Assembly: GCA_963666945.2 (NCBI GenBank)
Contig: CAXXRT010000045.1
Coordinates: 31,522-95,521, forward strand
Source of the DNA: G963666945 sp963666945
GTDB taxonomy: Bacteria; Bacteroidota; Bacteroidia; Bacteroidales; Marinifilaceae
DNA: 64,000 bases
Reading direction: 5' to 3'
A model generated the notes under the pieces. It searched no databases and was not told where the DNA came from. It saw only the letters and a list, made by a program, of their open reading frames with translations. A program made the position numbers and the translations under genes. Positions within the stretch are counted from its first letter, which is position 1. Every line of letters starts with the position of its first letter. Below, piece by piece: positions 27,536 to 37,619 of this stretch.

Positions 27536-27692
27536 AAGACAATAATGGTAATAGAGTATTTGTAGATTTTATTATGAAATATACTTTATTCAATGATGTA
27601 AAATAGAATATTTGATAAATATGTTTTATAATAATGACTTGCTTGCTTAAAAATTAATATTATTTTTGAAGAACAATTCACAAGCAAATTCA

Positions 27693-28253
27693 ATGATTTC
27701 TGACAGGGAAATACTTATAACATTATTAAGTAGTAAAGATAAAGGTTTTGAGCTTTTGTTTGAGCGTTATTATAAGCCATTGGTTTTATTCGCCTTTGAT
27801 ATACTGGAAGATAATGATACCGCAGAGGATATTGTTCAGGAATTATTTCTAAAGCTTTGGAAAAAAGAATATTATAAAAAAGTACTTGACACCTCATTTT
27901 CATCTTACCTTTTTGGAGCAGTAAAGAATGCCTGTTATAATAGAGAAGAAAAGATTGATATTCTAAAGAATAAAAAAGAACTTAATGATTTTGATATATT
28001 AGAACAGGAGGTGACAATGCTTAATGAAGATCTTGTAAAAGAATTAAAGACAGAGATAGATAATCTTCCTGAAAGAACCAAAGAGGTAATATATATGGTT
28101 TTCCTCAATAAAATGAAATACAAAGAGGTGGCTAGTGAATTAAATATATCTGTAAATACAGTGAAAACCTTGCTAAGGAATGGTTTAAATCAGTTACGTG
28201 CAGTATTTAAAGATAAGGTAGAAATCTTCCTGTTTTTACTGCTAAATCAGTAG
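27693..28253 (+). CDS. ECF RNA polymerase sigma factor (second SusCD locus)
   Basis: A 186-residue ECF sigma. Region 2 includes FELLFERYYKPLVLFAFDILEDNDTAEDIVQELFLKLWKK. Region 4 includes LPERTKEVIYMVFLNKMKYKEVASELNISVNTVKTLLRNGLNQL. The ATG at 27693 is chosen over an upstream in-frame TTG (27666). It shares layout and motifs with the sigma factor at 13804 but diverges enough to have its own partner. It heads sigma - FecR - SusC - SusD - metallopeptidase-like lipoprotein. Confidence 0.92.
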   Translation: MISDREILITLLSSKDKGFELLFERYYKPLVLFAFDILEDNDTAEDIVQELFLKLWKKEYYKKVLDTSFSSYLFGAVKNACYNREEKIDILKNKKELNDFDILEQEVTMLNEDLVKELKTEIDNLPERTKEVIYMVFLNKMKYKEVASELNISVNTVKTLLRNGLNQLRAVFKDKVEIFLFLLLNQ

Positions 28254-28344
28254 GCTCTATATTTTTTTCAATTTTTTAAAAAAAAATTAGAAAATCCATT
28301 CACCCATTTTTTAATTTACCTGTCTAACTGGTAAAACTGAAAAA

Positions 28345-29499
28345 ATGGAACAATCAAAATATGTACAAGATTTAATTATAGCCAATGCCACAGGTAATAT
28401 ATCTGAGGATGAAAAGCAGATTCTATTTAGATGGAAATCAGAGAGTAAGTCGAATTTGGAAGAATACAATAGGCTTACCAGATTATGTAAGAGATTTGGA
28501 TTTGCAACTGAATGGGATAATATTAACGTTGAAAAGGCCAAAGTTTTATTTAAAAATAAGACAGAGAAAAAACGTTTGGTTCCATTATGGATAAGAATAG
28601 CTGCTTCAATCATTATAATTTTTTATATAGGATTTACCTTTTTCTATGAGAATACTTTTTTATCTGAAACGCATCAGGTAGTTGATATTTTACCAGGTAA
28701 ATCTAAAGCAACACTGACATTGTCAGATGGGCAAATAATTGATCTGGAAAATTCCGATAGTAAGGTATTTGATAAGATTGAAGGTGTACAACTTATAAAA
28801 AATGATTCAAGGACTTTAGTCTATAATAAGTTATTGGATTATTCTAAAGTTAATATAAAGTACAATACAATTAAGGTTCCAAGGGGAGGAGAATATCAAC
28901 TTGTTCTTAGTGACGGAACAAAAGTGTGGCTCAATTCAGAGACTACATTAAAATACCCTATAAATTTTGTTGGAAATACAAGGGAAGTTACTTTAATCGG
29001 AGAGGCATATTTTGAGGTTGCACATAATAAAGAGAAACCATTTTATGTAAGTTTAGAAGTAAGCAGAGTAAAAGTTTTAGGAACCTCATTTAATATTAAG
29101 GCTTTTAGGGGGGAGGAAAATACTGAAGTTACATTAACAGAGGGAAAGGTTAATGTTGAGGTAGATAATAATAAATATTTACTTATTCCTGGAAACCAGG
29201 CCAAAATAAATAGATCAAATAGAGATGCAGAAGTGATTAATGTTGATGTGAATAGTCATATTTCATGGAAAGATGGTGTCTTCCAGTTTGTAGATATTTC
29301 TATTGAAGAACTTGTAATAAGTCTTGGTAGATGGTACGATGTGGAGTTTGTGTTTTCCAGGGAAAGTCTTAAGTATGAACGGTTCTCAGGTGCTGTTACC
29401 AAGTATAGGAATATAAAATATATACTTGATATTATTGAGGAAACAAAAGATTTAAGATTTGAAATTGATAAGAAAAAAATTACTGTAGTGCAAAGATAA
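28345..29499 (+). CDS. FecR-type anti-sigma factor / signal transducer (second locus)
   Basis: 384 residues. A cytoplasmic N-terminal part (AAtypical EDEKQILFRWKSESKSNLEEY) precedes one membrane span (IRIAASIIIIFYIGFTFFY). The periplasmic FecR domain includes VPRGGEYQLVLSDGTKVWLNSETTLKYPINFVG and VTLIGEAYFEVAHNKEKPF. The C-terminal DUF4974 domain reads FVDISIEELVISLGRWYDVEF. It starts 91 bp after the sigma gene, exactly the spacing seen at the first locus, so the two cassettes look like paralogous units. Confidence 0.92.
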   Translation: MEQSKYVQDLIIANATGNISEDEKQILFRWKSESKSNLEEYNRLTRLCKRFGFATEWDNINVEKAKVLFKNKTEKKRLVPLWIRIAASIIIIFYIGFTFFYENTFLSETHQVVDILPGKSKATLTLSDGQIIDLENSDSKVFDKIEGVQLIKNDSRTLVYNKLLDYSKVNIKYNTIKVPRGGEYQLVLSDGTKVWLNSETTLKYPINFVGNTREVTLIGEAYFEVAHNKEKPFYVSLEVSRVKVLGTSFNIKAFRGEENTEVTLTEGKVNVEVDNNKYLLIPGNQAKINRSNRDAEVINVDVNSHISWKDGVFQFVDISIEELVISLGRWYDVEFVFSRESLKYERFSGAVTKYRNIKYILDIIEETKDLRFEIDKKKITVVQR

Positions 29500-29506
29500 A
29501 AACAAA

Positions 29507-29537
29507 GGCTGAGTGATGTTGGTAGCCTCCCTCAGCC
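29507..29537 (+). promoter_or_regulatory. fecR-susC intercistronic hairpin (second locus)
   Basis: Stem GGCTGAG/CTCAGCC, 7 bp, beginning 7 bp after the fecR stop codon. The loop includes TTGGTAGCC, similar to TTGGCGGCT in the first-locus hairpin although the stems are unrelated. The loop therefore looks conserved beyond what a terminator needs. Confidence 0.55.
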
Positions 29538-29579
29538 AAAGTGGTTTTAAATTTTAGTAAAAATCTAAATTACAAATTT

Positions 29580-32500
29580 ATGAAAAAAAAACGAATTAAG
29601 TGGCTTCTTACCTTAAATGGTAGGGCTAGAAAATTATTATTGATTATGAAACTAATTGTTGTACTGGTGTTTGCATTAGTGATTGGACTTAGTGCCAATA
29701 CTCTTTCTCAGCAAAAGGTTAATCTTCAGATGGGAAATACAACCTATGAAGAGTTGTTTAGAGAAATTAAGAAACAAACAGGTCATTATGTTATTTATAA
29801 CAATAAACGACTTGATAAGGACGAATCAATAGATGTTAATTTTGTTGATGAAGTATTGGATAATGTTTTAAAAGAAGTACTCAAGGGAAAAGAACTTGTA
29901 TATGTAATCAAAGATGAATTTATAATTCTTAAGCCTGCACAAAAAAATAAAGAAGTTGAGCAGGTTAAAAAGATTATTGTCAAAGGGAAAGTAACTGATA
30001 TAAACGGAAAGCCTCTTCCTGGTGTTACTATAATGATAAAAGGAACAAATCTGGGAGTTGCAACAAATGTTGATGGTAAGTTTGAAATATCTGTTCCTAA
30101 GATGGGAGAGACTCTAATATTTTCTTTTATAGGAATGGTAACTAAAAAGGTTGTTGTAAAGGAGGAATATATAAAAGTTCAGTTAAAAGAAACAAACAAA
30201 GAATTAGATGATGTAATAGTTGTTGGTTATCAGTCAGTTCGTAAAGAGCGTATGACGGGTAGTTCAACTACTGTTACAGCTAAAGATATTGTTGGTAAAG
30301 GACTCACTTCTATTGAGGAAGCGCTAAGTAATTCTGTTTCCGGTTTGAATATGATTACCAGTGGACGTCCGGGAGCTAATTCACAAATACAAATTAGGGG
30401 TATTAACTCATTAAATGGGAGTACAGAACCAATATGGATTGTTGACGGTATGCCCATGCAGGGAGAAATTCCAAATATAAAAGTTGGTGCGTCAGAATTA
30501 CAGTCTACTATTTTCACTTCAGGTATAGGAAATATTTCACCAAATGATATTAAGTCAATTACAGTACTGAAAGATGCAGCAGCAACAGCAATATATGGAG
30601 CACGAGCTGCTAATGGAGTTATTGTTATTGAAACCAAGTCCGGTCTTGTTGGTAAAACTAAATTTAATTTCACTGCCGATTTTGGTTTAAAAGAGCGCCC
30701 TGTAAATAATATTGAAATGATGAATACAGCTCAAAAGATTCAGTTTGAAAGAGAAATTTATAAAGATGAAACTGCTTGGGTTTTTGAACCTGGAAGAGTT
30801 ATGAAATATCTTAAAATAGCTGGTTTAGGTGGAATTACAAATGAGGAGGCAGAAAAAAAAATATCAAAATTATCAAAAATAGATACGGATTGGTTTAAAG
30901 AAATTTTTCGTGATGGCATAAATAAACAATTTAATTTTAGTATGTCAGGTGGAACAGAAAAAACACAACATTATACATCTTTTAATTATCTGACAGAAAC
31001 CGGTGTAGCACCCAATAATAAATATAGCAGACTGGGAATGAAAAGTAAAATTACTCATATTCCAAATAAGAAAATAAGAATTAATGGAGGTATTGGTGTA
31101 ACAGTTAGAAAGGATAGGGTAACAGCTAGTTTGGTAGATCCTTTAGAATATGCAATGTATGCAAACCCATATGAGAAACCTTATAATGAAGATGGTTCTT
31201 ATGCAAGTGATATTACTTACTTACCTATATTAAGTAAAGTGCATTCTGGTTTAGAATGGGAAGATTTTAATATTATTAAAGAACTAAATGATAATACAAA
31301 AACAAGTAGGTATATTGATGCAGAAATTTCGTTAAAATTTGAATGGGAGATTATACAAGGATTAATGTTTTCTTCACATGGAGTTTATAATATAAACTCT
31401 AACCATGATAGAATTGTAGAAGGAGAGAATACATATACCAACTTTAAAAATAATTGGTATGAGTATTATGACGATTGGGATGCTGACCTGGATAAAAAAT
31501 TAGTTAAAGGTTCACTTTGTGAAAATACAGGCTATAGTAATGGATATACTTTTAAAAATACTATACAATATTCAAAAGATTTTGGTTTGGGAACCCATAT
31601 AATTAATCTTTTTATTGGACAGGAGATAATGGAAAGAAATGCTAATAATTTTTATAATTATTCCCCAGTCTTTGATAATATACATAATATTATAGGGTTC
31701 CCTGATTTAAAGGGAGTAGATGCTACTACTATAAATTTTGGAAGATTAGGAAATACTGGTAAAAATACCTCAAAAATTTCATCATTCTATGGGAATGCTT
31801 CATATTCTTATAAAGATAGATATATTATTACAGGGGCAGTACGTTATGATGGATCTGATATTATTGGTAACAAGAATCAATTTACACCTTTATGGAATAC
31901 TGCTATAAGATGGAATCTACATAAAGAAATTTTTTTGGAAAGCTTCGATTGGGTTAACCTTTTATCGTTTAGAGCAGGCTTTGGGTATACTGGTAGTATT
32001 GATAAGAATGCTCTTCCATTCTTATCATATACCTTAGGTACTAGTATAATATATGATGATCAGCAAGTTCCTACAGAATTTACCTATCCAAATCCTAATA
32101 TAAAATGGCAAAAGAAGAGGGATATGAATATTGGTTTTGATTTTTCTCTTCTTGATTATAGAATAGAATTAGGAGTTAATTATTATTACAATATTACAAA
32201 AGACCTGTTAGACAGAAGACGTTTAGCTTCTTCTTCTGGACGTACCGAAGCCTATGCCAATGTTGCTGATCTATATAATAGTGGTGTTGAGATAGATTTA
32301 GGGCTTACTGTTTTAAAACGTAAAAACATACAGTGGTTTACTAATTTAAATTTTGCATATAATAAAAACAAAATTAAAAACTCCTTTTATGATAGTGTAG
32401 ATGATTTACCTACAAAAATAACTCAAAGCAATGGAAGACAGTATGTTAATGATTATCCTGCAGGAGGTTGGTATGGTTATAGGGTTGCAGGAATTAATCC

Positions 32501-33071
32501 TATGACGGGAACTACTTTGGTGCATGTAAATAATAGCGAGGCTACATACGATATGGCCGAAGAATATTACGATATTCCAGGAAATATGATAAATTATTTA
32601 GGAAGTAAAACGCCCCCTTATGTAGGTGGTTTTTCTACTACTTTAAATATTAAGCAGTTTGTGTTTTCTGCCAGTTTTGAATTTAAGGCAGGGCATAAGA
32701 TCAAATCCTTTAATACATTTAAGAATTTGGACAGCCAAAACAGGCATGTAAATGATCTTGACCGATGGAGACAGCCTGGTGATATTACGAATATTCCAAG
32801 AATGACTCAATTAGGAGGTTTATGGACTTTTTATATGTTCGATCAAATGTTAGAAAAAGGCGATTATTTAAAATGTAGCCAAATGTCTCTAGGTTATAAT
32901 TTAAAACCTGAATTATTGAAAAAAATAGGGTTAGATCGTCTAAGTGTTAATTTTACTGCCAAAGATTTATTTACATTAACAAAATATAATGGAATAGATC
33001 CTTTATTAATGGGAGAATTTGGTTATCCTAACTCAAGAAAATATACCATATCTCTTAATTTTGGATTTTAA
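29580..33071 (+). CDS. SusC/RagA family TonB-dependent receptor with STN domain (second locus)
   Basis: About 1,163 residues from the ATG at 29580 (MKKKRIKWLL), which gives the long positively charged signal region typical of STN-type SusC. The signal core is LIVVLVFALVIGLSANT. STN domain (about 60-135), carboxypeptidase-like beta-sandwich (GKVTDINGKPLPGVTIMIKGT), plug (VIVVGYQSVRKERMTGSS, ITVLKDAAATAIYGARAANGVIVIET) and outer-membrane barrel follow. It ends YTISLNFGF with a terminal aromatic residue. The frame is intact over 3.5 kb. It should pass a substrate signal to the FecR encoded just upstream. Confidence 0.95.
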   Translation: MKKKRIKWLLTLNGRARKLLLIMKLIVVLVFALVIGLSANTLSQQKVNLQMGNTTYEELFREIKKQTGHYVIYNNKRLDKDESIDVNFVDEVLDNVLKEVLKGKELVYVIKDEFIILKPAQKNKEVEQVKKIIVKGKVTDINGKPLPGVTIMIKGTNLGVATNVDGKFEISVPKMGETLIFSFIGMVTKKVVVKEEYIKVQLKETNKELDDVIVVGYQSVRKERMTGSSTTVTAKDIVGKGLTSIEEALSNSVSGLNMITSGRPGANSQIQIRGINSLNGSTEPIWIVDGMPMQGEIPNIKVGASELQSTIFTSGIGNISPNDIKSITVLKDAAATAIYGARAANGVIVIETKSGLVGKTKFNFTADFGLKERPVNNIEMMNTAQKIQFEREIYKDETAWVFEPGRVMKYLKIAGLGGITNEEAEKKISKLSKIDTDWFKEIFRDGINKQFNFSMSGGTEKTQHYTSFNYLTETGVAPNNKYSRLGMKSKITHIPNKKIRINGGIGVTVRKDRVTASLVDPLEYAMYANPYEKPYNEDGSYASDITYLPILSKVHSGLEWEDFNIIKELNDNTKTSRYIDAEISLKFEWEIIQGLMFSSHGVYNINSNHDRIVEGENTYTNFKNNWYEYYDDWDADLDKKLVKGSLCENTGYSNGYTFKNTIQYSKDFGLGTHIINLFIGQEIMERNANNFYNYSPVFDNIHNIIGFPDLKGVDATTINFGRLGNTGKNTSKISSFYGNASYSYKDRYIITGAVRYDGSDIIGNKNQFTPLWNTAIRWNLHKEIFLESFDWVNLLSFRAGFGYTGSIDKNALPFLSYTLGTSIIYDDQQVPTEFTYPNPNIKWQKKRDMNIGFDFSLLDYRIELGVNYYYNITKDLLDRRRLASSSGRTEAYANVADLYNSGVEIDLGLTVLKRKNIQWFTNLNFAYNKNKIKNSFYDSVDDLPTKITQSNGRQYVNDYPAGGWYGYRVAGINPMTGTTLVHVNNSEATYDMAEEYYDIPGNMINYLGSKTPPYVGGFSTTLNIKQFVFSASFEFKAGHKIKSFNTFKNLDSQNRHVNDLDRWRQPGDITNIPRMTQLGGLWTFYMFDQMLEKGDYLKCSQMSLGYNLKPELLKKIGLDRLSVNFTAKDLFTLTKYNGIDPLLMGEFGYPNSRKYTISLNFGF

Positions 33072-33084
33072 TAATTGTATAGTT

Positions 33085-34530
33085 ATGAAAAAATATTATA
33101 TATATATATTTACGATACTAGGAATAATCTCTTGTACTGATTATCTTGAGATAAAACCTCAGAATGTACTGGCCATTGTTAATTATGATGAGGTAAAAGC
33201 TCTCCTTGGAGCAAATTTAAAGATGTACGCTAATCCCGGATACGGCGAATCGCTGAGTCAAACCAGTATTTCTTATTTACAAGAAGATTTCTGGCTGTTT
33301 TTTCATCTTTATTCAGATGATGTAGACACTGATAAATACTATAGCTCTTCTGCGGGTAGAAATAATAAAGTATTATTTGCAAAAAGCATTAATTGGGATA
33401 ATACGGATCAGCCTGGTTTTATATGGAAATCTTATTATTTAAATATAGGTTTTTATAACACAATACTTGATGAATTATCGAAAGTGGATGCCTCAAAAGT
33501 GCAAGCTGATATTGTTAAATTTGAAGCCAAAGTGCTTAGAGCCTGGCATATTTTTAAACTAATGCAATATTTTTCACCATATAAATTGAATAAATATGGT
33601 ATTCCTCTGAATCTTGATGCACAGATGGTTGGTGAATATAATGATTCCCGTAAAACGCAAAAAGAAGTTTACGATATAATTATTTCAGAACTTACTGAAT
33701 GTCTTGAATGCGAGACTGCACCCAAGGAGACATATAATGTTTTCTATGATAAAAGGATTATAAATGCTATTCTAGCACAAGTTTATTTGTTTAAAGGTGA
33801 TTCAGGAGCAAAGTTAGCAGACGATTACAATAATGCAATTAATTGTGCTAATGCTGCTATAAAGGGACGAGTTTTGGGGAAGATAGATTCATATACTCAC
33901 TTTCCTGTATTATCTGATTTAGGTGTAAGCAAGCAATACGAACAAGCCCTTTATGTTGATGCTCGTACTAATTATGTTATAAGTGATATAGTAGGCACAA
34001 GTAATTATAATAGTCAATATCCAACTGAAGAATTATATAATATGTATGATGAAAATGATATTAGAAAATCATATTTCTTTGATGAAAACAAGCGTGTTAT
34101 TAAATTTTCAAGGTTAGCACCTGAAGGAAGTTGGTCTACATATGATATTTACCAATTTTGGTCTGTTGCTGAGATGCATCTTATTATTGCAGAAAGTTAT
34201 GCTCGTATGGGTGATATTCCAAATGCAAAAAAATGGTTAGAGGATTTTCAACGAAATAGAATTGTTGATTATGTGGGTTACGTTGGTTCTGATGTCGATA
34301 TTCTTCAGAATATTCTTGATGAAAGGAGAAAAGAATTTTGTTTTGAATATGATATGAGGTGGTGTGATCTGGCTCGTTTACAAACTGGTTGGGAGCGTAA
34401 TTCTAATGATGAAGAAAATTCAAAATGTATAATTGCTGGTGGGGATTATCGTTTTGCTTTACCTATTCCTGTATTAGAGGAATTACAATATAATGATATA
34501 GAACAAAATCCAGGTTGGCTAAAGAATTAA
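33085..34530 (+). CDS. RagB/SusD family nutrient-binding lipoprotein (second locus)
   Basis: 481 residues from the ATG at 33085, 13 bp after the susC stop codon. The lipoprotein signal is YIYIFTILGIISC with the mature DYLEIKPQN. SusD landmarks: FEAKVLRAWHIFKLMQYFSPYKLNKYGIPL, AILAQVYLFKG and the C-terminal FWSVAEMHLIIAESYARMGD and LDERRKEFCFEYDMRWCDLARL. An upstream in-frame start overlapping susC is less likely because it would bury the signal peptide. Confidence 0.92.
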   Translation: MKKYYIYIFTILGIISCTDYLEIKPQNVLAIVNYDEVKALLGANLKMYANPGYGESLSQTSISYLQEDFWLFFHLYSDDVDTDKYYSSSAGRNNKVLFAKSINWDNTDQPGFIWKSYYLNIGFYNTILDELSKVDASKVQADIVKFEAKVLRAWHIFKLMQYFSPYKLNKYGIPLNLDAQMVGEYNDSRKTQKEVYDIIISELTECLECETAPKETYNVFYDKRIINAILAQVYLFKGDSGAKLADDYNNAINCANAAIKGRVLGKIDSYTHFPVLSDLGVSKQYEQALYVDARTNYVISDIVGTSNYNSQYPTEELYNMYDENDIRKSYFFDENKRVIKFSRLAPEGSWSTYDIYQFWSVAEMHLIIAESYARMGDIPNAKKWLEDFQRNRIVDYVGYVGSDVDILQNILDERRKEFCFEYDMRWCDLARLQTGWERNSNDEENSKCIIAGGDYRFALPIPVLEELQYNDIEQNPGWLKN

Positions 34531-34557
34531 AAATATTTAATTATAAAGTAAATAAAT

Positions 34558-35829
34558 ATGAGAAATATATTTATAATATTGATTTTTGCAATTAGTGTTT
34601 CTTGCACTAAGACAGAGTGGATAGCTCAGAAAATTGAATGTACTTCAGATACTATTATTTATGTAAATCTAAGTCCCAATAGCCCTGTTCTAATAGCTGA
34701 TGGGAAAGCTACATTAAAATTCAAGGTTAAAGCCTTTACAGAGGCATCGTTTGTGCAGAAAGTAGAAGAAACTGTAGATGGTGAAACAAAAGTTGTAGAA
34801 AAAGAATTTAAAGAAAAAGTTGAAATTAATTCTGATAGAATTTCTAAGGAGGATATTAAAATTTATAAAGAGGATGGAACTCCAGTTGATTGGGAATTTA
34901 CAACAACTGATTTGTCGTCTGAGTATATTACGTTTATCGCATCTGTAAAAGGTGTTGAATCAGCTCCTCGTAAGGTAAGGATTATCGAATCTCCGAAAGA
35001 GGAGTTTGAGCCAATTACAGTTCCAATTATTTTTCATTTAATTTACAAAAGAAATTTTGAATATCAATATGAGAATATTAATACTGAAATGCTCCAGAGA
35101 TTGATTGATAGGGCTAATAAGGTATTTAGTAATTCTTTAATTAATGCACCCTCAGCGATTGATACTAAAATAAAATTTGTGTTGGCTGAAAATGATGAAT
35201 ATGGTAAATTACTAAAAGAAACTGGAATAAATAGAGTTGTTATCGGCAATGATGATAATTACTATAGTTATATTGATAATAATATATGGGATTTGAATAA
35301 ATTTTTAAATATTATAATTTGTGACGAAATAGATATGTTTCGTGTTGAAGCAAAACCTCCATTATATATATTAAATAATGGAAGTAATCTTGAAATGGAT
35401 TATTTTAATGAACTTTATACAGTAAATGATGAATCAGAAGCTTTTTATTTTGAATATTCAGAAGTTTGTATTGGAATTAACAAAACAACACTGTATAAAA
35501 TGGATGGGGTTGAAGGAAGTTTTAGGTTTGAAACAGCATTAGGTCAGTTTTATGGCTTATTGGAAAATGGATATATGCCTCCATGGACAGGAAAGTCTGA
35601 TGATTTTTGTTCTGATACATATACATACTTTACAAAGTACCGCCGTCCTGAAAAGTGGACATTTATTGAAGAAGCAACGAACTGGGAACGTAAAGATGGT
35701 TCTGAAATATATTTCGATTCATTTAATATTATGGATGAGTATTCAACATGTACAACTATAACATATGAGCAGGCTTTGAGGATAAGAACTGTTATAGAAA
35801 ATTGTCCTTTTCGTATGATGAGGGAATAA
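34558..35829 (+). CDS. Metallopeptidase-like lipoprotein with destroyed zinc site
   Basis: A 423-residue lipoprotein (signal FIILIFAISVSCTK). An N-terminal beta-rich half (about 20-155) precedes a C-terminal half that follows the layout of Bacteroidota zinc-dependent metalloproteinase lipoproteins (pappalysin/M43-like). It has VPIIFHLIYKRNFEYQYENI, a LLKETGINRVVIGN-type middle, DFCSDTYTY and FNIMDEYS near the end. Where the HExxHxxGxxH zinc motif should be, residues 326-336 read TALGQFYGLLE: all three His and the catalytic Glu are replaced. It is last in the second SusCD operon, 27 bp after susD. It probably binds rather than cleaves a protein or peptide. Confidence 0.75.
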   Translation: MRNIFIILIFAISVSCTKTEWIAQKIECTSDTIIYVNLSPNSPVLIADGKATLKFKVKAFTEASFVQKVEETVDGETKVVEKEFKEKVEINSDRISKEDIKIYKEDGTPVDWEFTTTDLSSEYITFIASVKGVESAPRKVRIIESPKEEFEPITVPIIFHLIYKRNFEYQYENINTEMLQRLIDRANKVFSNSLINAPSAIDTKIKFVLAENDEYGKLLKETGINRVVIGNDDNYYSYIDNNIWDLNKFLNIIICDEIDMFRVEAKPPLYILNNGSNLEMDYFNELYTVNDESEAFYFEYSEVCIGINKTTLYKMDGVEGSFRFETALGQFYGLLENGYMPPWTGKSDDFCSDTYTYFTKYRRPEKWTFIEEATNWERKDGSEIYFDSFNIMDEYSTCTTITYEQALRIRTVIENCPFRMMRE

Positions 35830-35852
35830 AGAATACTTTATATTTACTCTGG

Positions 35853-35901
35853 AACTATCCACTAGTTTTCATATAATTAGATGTTAAACTAGTGGATAGT
35901 T
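35853..35901. terminator. Bidirectional terminator between the second SusCD operon and yfcC
   Basis: Perfect 16-bp stem AACTATCCACTAGTTT/AAACTAGTGGATAGTT between convergent genes. Confidence 0.85.
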
Positions 35902-35943
35902 TATTAAGACAGTTAATAATTACTAATATTATTTTGTGCTTTT

Positions 35944-37541
35944 TTAAAACCCATTAAGCTGCATTACCGCAGTTGGTATCAACAATAAGAATCCTACGAT
36001 TACCAAAGTAAGTATTAAAGGCCATACCCAGCGTACCCATTTTTCGTAGGGTATTTTTGCTACTCCTAAAACTCCGATTAGTACTCCCGATGTTGGGGTA
36101 ATCATATTTGTGAATCCATCACCGAACTGGAATGCCATTACGGTTGCCTGACGCGATAGTCCTATTACGTCGGAGAATGGTGCCATTATTGGCATTGTAA
36201 GTGCTGCTTTTGCAGAGCCTGAGGGAATGATGATATTGATGATATTCTGGATAACGTACATTATTCCCACTGATGTTACTCTACCTGCGTCTTGCATGGT
36301 CGATGCAAGTGAATGAAGTATTGAATCAATAATTTTTCCTTCCTGAAGTATAATGATAATTCCTCCTGCTAGTCCTACAATTAGTGCTGCAGATAATATA
36401 TCTTTTACTCCTTCAAGGAAAAGTTTTACAATATCGTCTGCAGAATTGTTCATGGCAATACCCGATGCTATACCCATTGCAAAGAACAGTGCAGCGATCT
36501 CCATAATATACCAGCTATATCCCATAACACCTACAATTAAAAAGATGATTGTAAAGGCGAGTATATTCAGTATAAAAAAGTGAACAGACTTTCTAAGACT
36601 TAGTATTCCGCTTATTGCAAATAGTCCTGTAACAATTGGAATAATAGGCACAGTGTTAGAAGCATTACCTATCTTTAAAGTTGTTTCGGGATAGTAATAT
36701 GAGAATATTCCCAGAGAAACTAAGGTTAGAATATATACAAACCACGCTGTTTTAGGAGTGTGGTATTCAATATTTGCGATATCTGCATTACCTCTTTTTC
36801 TCCATTCCTCATCTTCTTTATATGTAAGAGAGGACTCCGGATTCTTGTGAATTTTAGCTGCATAACGAAGGATGAATGTGAATCCTACAATGTTAAGGAT
36901 AAGCCAGCAGAAGATACGGTACTCTATTCCTGAGAACAGGGGAAGATCTGAAAGTCCCTGAGCAATACCAATTGTAAAAGGATTAAGGATTGCTCCGGCA
37001 AATCCAAGCCCAGCTGCCACAAACACAATACAAACACCTGTTATTGAGTCGTAGCCCATAGAGATAGCAAGTGGCACAAGAATAATGATAAATGCAATTG
37101 TCTCTTCACTCATTCCGAAAATTGCCCCAAAGGCTGAGAACATTATCATTATCAGGGGTAAGTATTATATTGTTGACTCCCAGTTTACGTACTAACTTAT
37201 TTTTTTCAAGTCCTTTGGCAAACTTTAGAAACGAAAAGATTCCCACATCAATAGCCTTACTTGCATTCATAATCCAGAATGCTCCACCAAGCATAAGTAT
37301 AAAGATAATTATTCCTGCCTGCTTCTCAAATCCATTAAAAAGGGCCGAAAATATTTCCCATGTCTGTGGATGATTTTCTACCTGGTGAAAAGAGTTATCT
37401 ACGATTATAGTTCTTTCTACATTGTTGACCATCCTAGTGGTTCTTTCATATTCTCCTCCCGGAACTATCCAGGTCAATACTGCACATATAACTATAATAA
37501 AGAACACTATTGTGTAAGTGTGAGGTACTTTTTTGAAACAT
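35944..37541 (-). CDS. YfcC family transporter (frameshifted)
   Basis: About 530 residues after correction, a multi-span inner-membrane ion-coupled carrier of the YfcC/C4-dicarboxylate anaerobic carrier type. Two frame problems are visible. At about 37157-37160, dropping one C from CCCC joins NNIILT to LIMIMFSAFGAIFGMSEE. At 37529-37534, dropping one T from the T6 run lets the ATG at 37541 read M-F-Q-K-VPHTYTIVFF, the usual N-terminus. Family landmarks: AVLTWIVPGGEYERT, FGAIFGMSEETIAF, GFAGAILNPFTIGIAQ, IIIPSGSAKAALTMPIMAP, TPTSGVLIGVLG. The substrate is unknown; arginine, peptides and dicarboxylates have all been suggested for relatives. Confidence 0.82.
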
Positions 37542-37619
37542 ATCTGATCGTTTTTTTTATTAGAGCCATAAAAGTAGGAAATTATTAAAGAATAATACCC
37601 TTGCTGATTAAAAAATACC

